A DNA stretch of 64,000 nucleotides, taken from Pseudomonadota bacterium. GTDB lineage: Bacteria > Pseudomonadota > Alphaproteobacteria > Acetobacterales > Acetobacteraceae. The notes below the pieces were generated by a model. It ran no database searches. It had not been told where the DNA came from and was given only the letters and a program-made list of their open reading frames with translations. The stretch spans positions 1 through 64,000 of the forward strand of contig JAJZFA010000011.1 in the NCBI GenBank assembly GCA_021805565.1, in the 5' to 3' direction. Every line of letters begins with the position of its first letter. The first letter of the stretch is position 1. Both the position numbers and the translations under genes were made by a program. Positions 63,195 to 64,000 of the stretch are shown here, in pieces.

Positions 63195-64000
63195 CGGACG
63201 GACTCCAGCACCCTGCGGGCGCGTTGCACAATGGGGTAGTCGATGAACTGACCCTCCAACTGGATCGATGCCAGGCCTTTTGCCTCGGCTTCCCCGAACG
63301 CCGCGACGATACGGTGCGCGTGCGCGACGGCGGCCTCGTCGGGGGTGAAAGCGGCGTTCGCCGGAGCGATCTGATCGGGATGGATGCACATCTTGCCCTG
63401 AAAGCCCAACGCCGCCGCATGCTTCGCCGAGGCAATAAATCCCTCCATATCGCGCAAATCGGCCCAGACCGTATCCAGCGGCGGTTCCATCCCCGCCGCT
63501 CGGGACTGCATGACGCAGGCCGACCGGTAGGGCAGCAGTTCGGCTTCCGACCGCGTCCAGACCATGCCTATGTCCAGGGTGAAATCGCCCGCACCGAACG
63601 CCAGACGTTTCACCCTCGTGCCGGACCGGCAAACGCGGGCCAGATTGGCGATGCCCAAAGCGGTTTCGACGATGGGGATCAGGTCGATGCCACCAACGGG
63701 AAGGCCACGTTCGCGTTCCAGATTGCCGATCAGCCACTCGGCGGTGCGCAACTCGTGCGCGTGTTCCACTTTCGGTAAAACAATGCCATCCAAGCCGGAC
63801 AGGACGACCGCGGCGATGTCGCCATGGCACCATTCGGTGGTCAGGCCATTGACGCGAACGTAAAGCTTTCCCGCACGCGGCTGTCCGAATGTCGCGGCAA
63901 CCATCGCCCGCGTCGCGGATTTTTCCGATACCGCCACGGCGTCTTCCAGGTCGAGTATGGCGCCCCCGGCGGGCAGGCTCAGCGCTTTTTCGGTCCGGCG
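63191..64000 (-). CDS. HpcH/HpaI aldolase/CitE family CoA ester lyase, 5' end beyond window
   Basis: At least 270 residues; the gene runs past the right edge, so the N-terminus is missing. Frame-wise the edge begins RRTEKALSLPAGGAILDLEDAVA, then KLYVRVNGLTTEW, IPIVETALGI and CIHPDQIAPANAAFTPDE, the CitE-like pattern. It probably cleaves a CoA ester such as a malyl- or citramalyl-CoA. The gene leads the operon with CaiB-like, ligase and DpgC-like genes. Confidence 0.88.
   Translation of the reverse strand, partial: RRTEKALSLPAGGAILDLEDAVAVSEKSATRAMVAATFGQPRAGKLYVRVNGLTTEWCHGDIAAVVLSGLDGIVLPKVEHAHELRTAEWLIGNLERERGLPVGGIDLIPIVETALGIANLARVCRSGTRVKRLAFGAGDFTLDIGMVWTRSEAELLPYRSACVMQSRAAGMEPPLDTVWADLRDMEGFIASAKHAAALGFQGKMCIHPDQIAPANAAFTPDEAAVAHAHRIVAAFGEAEAKGLASIQLEGQFIDYPIVQRARRVLESVR

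Overview
This GC-rich window comes from an alphaproteobacterium. It is probably a member of the Rhodospirillales/Acetobacteraceae, inferred from gene order and protein style rather than from a marker phylogeny. The order coaX - ribonuclease J - DUF1467 - proS - lolC - lolD at the left end is a conserved alphaproteobacterial block. The dnaE that usually follows is missing and is replaced by the remnant of an IS630-type transposase.

Regions, left to right. (1) 253-6667 is the core block above. (2) 7018-19507 is mostly housekeeping and stress genes: a SoxC/SoxD-like sulfite dehydrogenase pair, ssb, folK, an NYN-domain protein, a periplasmic glutathione peroxidase with a molybdopterin oxidoreductase, a sugar-nucleotide epimerase converging on a glycosyltransferase, rpmJ (41 codons), dapB, metK and trmB. 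(3) 19624-19699 is tRNA-Ala(GGC). It is followed by a 16.5 kb integrative element bounded by a perfect 59-bp direct repeat of the tRNA 3' half (19650-19708 and 36180-36238). (4) 36376-46130 resumes the chromosome with a SixA-type phosphatase, a CHAD protein, a SAF-domain oxidoreductase, a Baeyer-Villiger monooxygenase with divergent IclR regulator, and a VWA/ABC-transporter/phosphatase operon. (5) 46275-47484 is a patch of decay: an IS66-like remnant and a HEPN-MNT toxin-antitoxin pair whose HEPN gene is frameshifted. (6) 48201-64000 carries quinone reductase, ogt, pduO, TonB, two luciferase-like monooxygenases, surE, a DUF1499 lipoprotein, an SbmA/YddA-type ABC exporter, an M3 peptidase, and an acyl-CoA operon (CitE-like, CaiB-like, PaaK, DpgC-like) that runs off the right edge.

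The integrative element is the most interesting part. It has a P4-type tyrosine integrase, paired GCGGACCAAC repeats just inside both ends, a Toprim primase with a DUF927 helicase-like protein, AlpA-type and ribbon-helix-helix regulators, a lone phage small-terminase gene, a lambda gpZ-like tail/neck protein and a coiled-coil protein. No large terminase, portal, capsid or lysis gene is visible. This gene set is what a phage satellite (a PICI/P4-like parasite of a helper phage) would carry, and it is unusually rich in non-coding repeats: 139-bp and ~106-bp tandem arrays, a duplicated ~240-bp block with GTGTTCC motifs, and a ~135-bp repeat flanking a BrnT-type toxin-antitoxin pair.

A second pattern is outside the island: a dispersed ~115-bp double-palindrome repeat with three copies in the window (near 16.4, 51.3 and 60.6 kb). 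One copy supplies the last codons and stop of the phenylacetate-CoA ligase gene.
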